NCBI RefSeq assembly: GCF_016862195.1
Contig: NZ_BOMM01000016.1
Coordinates: forward strand, 345,487-409,486
From: Paractinoplanes ferrugineus
GTDB lineage: Bacteria > Actinomycetota > Actinomycetes > Mycobacteriales > Micromonosporaceae
Reading direction: 5' to 3'
DNA length: 64,000 bases
Below, in pieces: positions 61,885 through 64,000 of this stretch. The notes beneath the pieces were generated by a model that made no database searches, was not told where the DNA came from, and worked only from the letters and a program-made list of their open reading frames with translations. The position numbers were made by a program, and so were the translations under genes. The stretch's first letter is position 1. Each line of letters begins with the position of its first letter.

Positions 61885-62285
61885 CCCCGGGGGAGCGGTT
61901 CGCCTCGGCCCGGGTGGCGCGGCTCGCGACCGTCGGCCCGGACGGCGCGCCGCACCTCGTCCCGATCGTGTTCGCGGTGGTCGGCGAGGTCATCCACACC
62001 GCCGTCGACGCGAAGCCCAAGCGCACCCGCCGGTTGCGGCGGCTGGCCAACATCGCCGGGAACCCGACCGTCTCGGTCCTGGCCGACCACTACGACGACG
62101 GCGACTGGTCGCGACTGTGGTGGGTCCGGGCCGACGGGACGGCCGTCGTCTCCGACCGGTCGGACAGCGGCGCCGCGGCCCTGGTCGCGAAATACCCGCA
62201 GTACCGCGCCGAGCCGCCGGCCGGCCCCTACCTGACGATCACCGTCCGGCGCTGGACCGCCTGGGTGTCCGACCGGCACGAGTGA
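61881..62285 (+). CDS. PPOX-class F420-dependent enzyme
   Basis: 134 residues from GTG 61881 overlapping the upstream stop. A split-beta-barrel flavin/F420-binding protein: FASARVARLATVGPDGAPHLVPIVFAVVGEVIHTAVDAKPKRTRRLRRLANIAGNPTVSVLADHYDD, then WWVRADGTA and LTITVRRWTAW. It matches the Rv0121c-like (TIGR03668) pattern. It could reduce the product of the LLM enzyme or another F420 substrate. The close coupling of two F420 enzymes suggests one pathway. Confidence 0.9.
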   Translation: MTPGERFASARVARLATVGPDGAPHLVPIVFAVVGEVIHTAVDAKPKRTRRLRRLANIAGNPTVSVLADHYDDGDWSRLWWVRADGTAVVSDRSDSGAAALVAKYPQYRAEPPAGPYLTITVRRWTAWVSDRHE

Positions 62286-62334
62286 GTACCCGGGCTCAAT
62301 CCCGCAGGCCTCGCCGCCGACCAGGATCGAGCAC

Positions 62335-64000
62335 GTGACCACGACCTACCCCTGCCCGCACTGCCACGCCACGGCGTCGGCCGGGGCCGGATGCCCGGCC
62401 TGCGGCCGGGCTCCGGACGCCGACGCGATCGAAGTGATCCGCACCGACGCCGAGATCGCCGAGCTGATGCCGCAACTCGCCACCGCCCGGCGGGCGGTGA
62501 GCGAGCTGGAGACGCGGCTCGGTCACGCTTTCGAGAGGCGCAATCTCGCGGCCGAGAGGGTACGGTCCGGGCAGCGCCCCGATCGGCCGAAATCCGAGCC
62601 GGAGACCTCGTCACGCGCCGTCCAGAACATCTTGTTCCTGCTCGGCGGGCTCCTGCTGGCCGTGGCCGCCGTGGTCTTCACCGCCGTCGCCTGGTCGCAG
62701 TTCGGCGTCACCGGCCGCGCCACGATCCTCGCCCTGTTCACCCTGACCGCGCTGGCGATCCCGCCCCTGGCCGTGCGCCGGCACCTGCGGGCCGCCGCCG
62801 AGACCGTGGCCGCCGTCGGAGTGCTGCTGCTCCTGCTCGACGGCTACGCCGCCTGGTACGTGAACCTGCTGAACCTCTCCACCACCGGCCCCGCCCGCTT
62901 CGCCGGCACCGTCTTCGCCCTCACCGCCGCCGCAGCCACCGCGTACGCCCGCTGGACCGGCCTGACCGCCCCGCGCCACGCCGCCCTGCTGGCCGCCCAG
63001 CCCGCCCTGCCCCTGCTGGTCGCCCCGGCCACCCCGGGCCCGGCCGGCTGGACCCTCACCTTCGGCCTCCTGGCCGCCCTGAACCTGGCCGTCCCCCGCC
63101 TGGCCGGCCCCCGCACCCACCTGGCCCCGGCCCCGCCCGACCCGGTCGCCCGCCGCACCCGCCTGGCCCCGCTCGCCCATGTTCTGGCCACGCTGGCTTC
63201 CCTGGCCGCTTTCACCCCAGCTCTCGGCACCGCCGTCCGCACCCTCACCACCGTCGACCCCTTCCACACCGCCTGGACCGCGACCGTCCCCGCCACGAGC
63301 TGGCGCCTCCTGGCCGCCCTGGCCCTGACCACGGCCGCCCTCTTCGCCACCGGCCCACCCCGCCTGCGCCCCGTCTCCCTGCTGACCGGCGCCGCCGCCC
63401 TGGCCCTGGCCCTGCCCTCCGCCCTGCACCTGCCGTGGTGGACCGCCCCCTTGTTCGACCTGCTCGTGGTGGCCGCAACCCTGCTCCACACCACCCGCCG
63501 GCCCACCCCGGCCCCGCTCCCCGCCGCCCCGCAGGCCGCTCCCGCCACCCAGCAGGCCGCTCCCGCCGCCCCGCAGGCCGCTCCCGCCGGTTCGTCGGTC
63601 GCCCGCACCGTCCTGCTGGCCGGCCCCGCTGCTCTGCTGGTGGCCCACGCTGTGGCCACCGGGTTCGGGCGGCCCGCTCCGGCGACCGCTGTGCTGGTCG
63701 TGGTCGCTCTGCTCGGCGCCGGGGCGGCAAGCCGAGGCCGTCGGCACACCGCCCTGAGCAACGCCGGCCTGTTCGTCGCTCTCGTGACCGTCCCGGTGAT
63801 CGCCTGGACCGCGTCCACCGCCCTCGACCTCTCCCCCGCCGGTCGGCTCCGGGCCGTGGCGGTAGCCACCGCCGCGCTGGCCGCGGCCCTGGCCGCGACG
63901 CGGACCGCGCGGGCGGCCGGCTCGTCCCGGGCGGCCGGCTTGTCCCGGGCGGCCGGCTTGTCCCGGGCGGCCGGCTTGTCCCGGGCGGCCGGCTTGTCCC
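62335..64000 (+). CDS. zinc-ribbon polytopic membrane protein, 3' end outside window
   Basis: At least 555 codons from GTG 62335, open to the window edge. The N-terminus has a zinc ribbon, CPHC...CPACG (Cys7, Cys10, Cys20, Cys23). A coiled segment (ELMPQLATARRAVSELETRL) and then many membrane helices follow (LFLLGGLLLAVAAVVFTAVAWSQFG, TILALFTLTALAIPPLAV, VGVLLLLLDGYAAWYV and more). The layout resembles actinobacterial membrane proteins described as having an SCO7613 C-terminal domain; function unknown. Two tandem repeats (21 bp at 63526, 18 bp at 63911) expand its loops. Confidence 0.8.
   Translation, partial: MTTTYPCPHCHATASAGAGCPACGRAPDADAIEVIRTDAEIAELMPQLATARRAVSELETRLGHAFERRNLAAERVRSGQRPDRPKSEPETSSRAVQNILFLLGGLLLAVAAVVFTAVAWSQFGVTGRATILALFTLTALAIPPLAVRRHLRAAAETVAAVGVLLLLLDGYAAWYVNLLNLSTTGPARFAGTVFALTAAAATAYARWTGLTAPRHAALLAAQPALPLLVAPATPGPAGWTLTFGLLAALNLAVPRLAGPRTHLAPAPPDPVARRTRLAPLAHVLATLASLAAFTPALGTAVRTLTTVDPFHTAWTATVPATSWRLLAALALTTAALFATGPPRLRPVSLLTGAAALALALPSALHLPWWTAPLFDLLVVAATLLHTTRRPTPAPLPAAPQAAPATQQAAPAAPQAAPAGSSVARTVLLAGPAALLVAHAVATGFGRPAPATAVLVVVALLGAGAASRGRRHTALSNAGLFVALVTVPVIAWTASTALDLSPAGRLRAVAVATAALAAALAATRTARAAGSSRAAGLSRAAGLSRAAGLSRAAGLS
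63526..63588. repeat. 21-bp tandem repeat, three copies, in membrane-protein gene
   Basis: Units at 63526, 63547 and 63568 share GCAGGCCGCTCCCGCC. They code APQAAPA-type blocks in a loop of the zinc-ribbon membrane protein. Confidence 0.85.
63911..64000. repeat. 18-bp tandem repeat, at least five copies, reaching window end
   Basis: Unit GGGCGGCCGGCTTGTCCC; the first copy has one substitution and the rest are identical up to position 64000. It codes repeated Arg-Ala-Ala-Gly-Leu-Ser blocks. The full array length is not visible. Confidence 0.93.

Overview
The window is very GC-rich, uses many GTG and some TTG starts, and carries genes typical of filamentous actinobacteria: a four-gene 'conservon', F420-dependent enzymes, mycothiol-type DinB proteins, a PASTA-less Ser/Thr kinase, an LpqY-SugABC importer and a Trp-attenuated fused anthranilate synthase. 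I infer an actinomycete, most likely of the Micromonosporaceae/Actinoplanes type. The family-level placement is a guess from gene content. It looks like chromosome. I saw no tRNA, rRNA, insertion sequence, CRISPR array or phage block.

Layout. 1-5904: three translationally coupled genes of unknown function, the first cut by the window edge and the last carrying a nuclease-like D...QxK motif. 5951-9351: a heterodimeric ABC exporter with one canonical and one dead ATP site. 9321-12312: a LuxR-type response regulator and its unusual, partly duplicated histidine kinase. 12404-15235: a CPBP membrane protease and a secreted esterase. 15220-21616: glycerol catabolism, with an IclR regulator between two divergent glycerol kinases, then glpD and a DeoR regulator. 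21632-26333: DinB-like protein, unknown protein, zinc alcohol dehydrogenase, metallo-beta-lactamase-fold hydrolase and a decayed SDR gene. 26340-30480: orphan solute-binding lipoprotein, GAF histidine kinase behind a strongly structured leader, ManD-type dehydratase, small unknown protein. 30585-35974: D-amino-acid oxidase-like enzyme, chemoreceptor, M28 peptidase, alpha/beta hydrolase. 36039-39787: GGDEF protein, DUF3159 protein with an upstream iron-box-like site, response regulator and histidine kinase, small protein.

39798-41839: trp leader peptide, attenuator, fused trpEG and terminator. 41913-42512: DUF4291. 42513-43110: non-coding, with a degenerate tandem repeat. 43111-47348: trehalose-type importer lpqY-sugA-sugB-sugC with a Crp-like palindrome. 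47523-51702: small protein and a conservon (cvnA-D) whose fifth gene is a StyA-like flavin monooxygenase. 52056-54723: FhuF-like Fe-S protein, surface-anchored beta-propeller, NIPSNAP-like protein. 54717-57644: ECF sigma factor behind its putative anti-sigma factor, membrane protein, DUF1203. 57713-64000: Ser/Thr kinase, GT-C-like membrane protein, two overlapping F420 enzymes, and a zinc-ribbon membrane protein cut by the window end.

Two themes recur. First, regulation is unusually readable: attenuator, IclR operator with an adjacent -35/-10, Crp-like and iron-box-like sites, paired operators upstream of the conservon, and a three-stem leader before the GAF kinase. Second, there are many short tandem repeats (15, 18, 21 and 42 bp), most with periods divisible by three and lying in linker-coding DNA, so they can change length without breaking the frame. 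The least explained content is the 1-5904 operon, the 28601-28669 leader and the double-sensor kinase.
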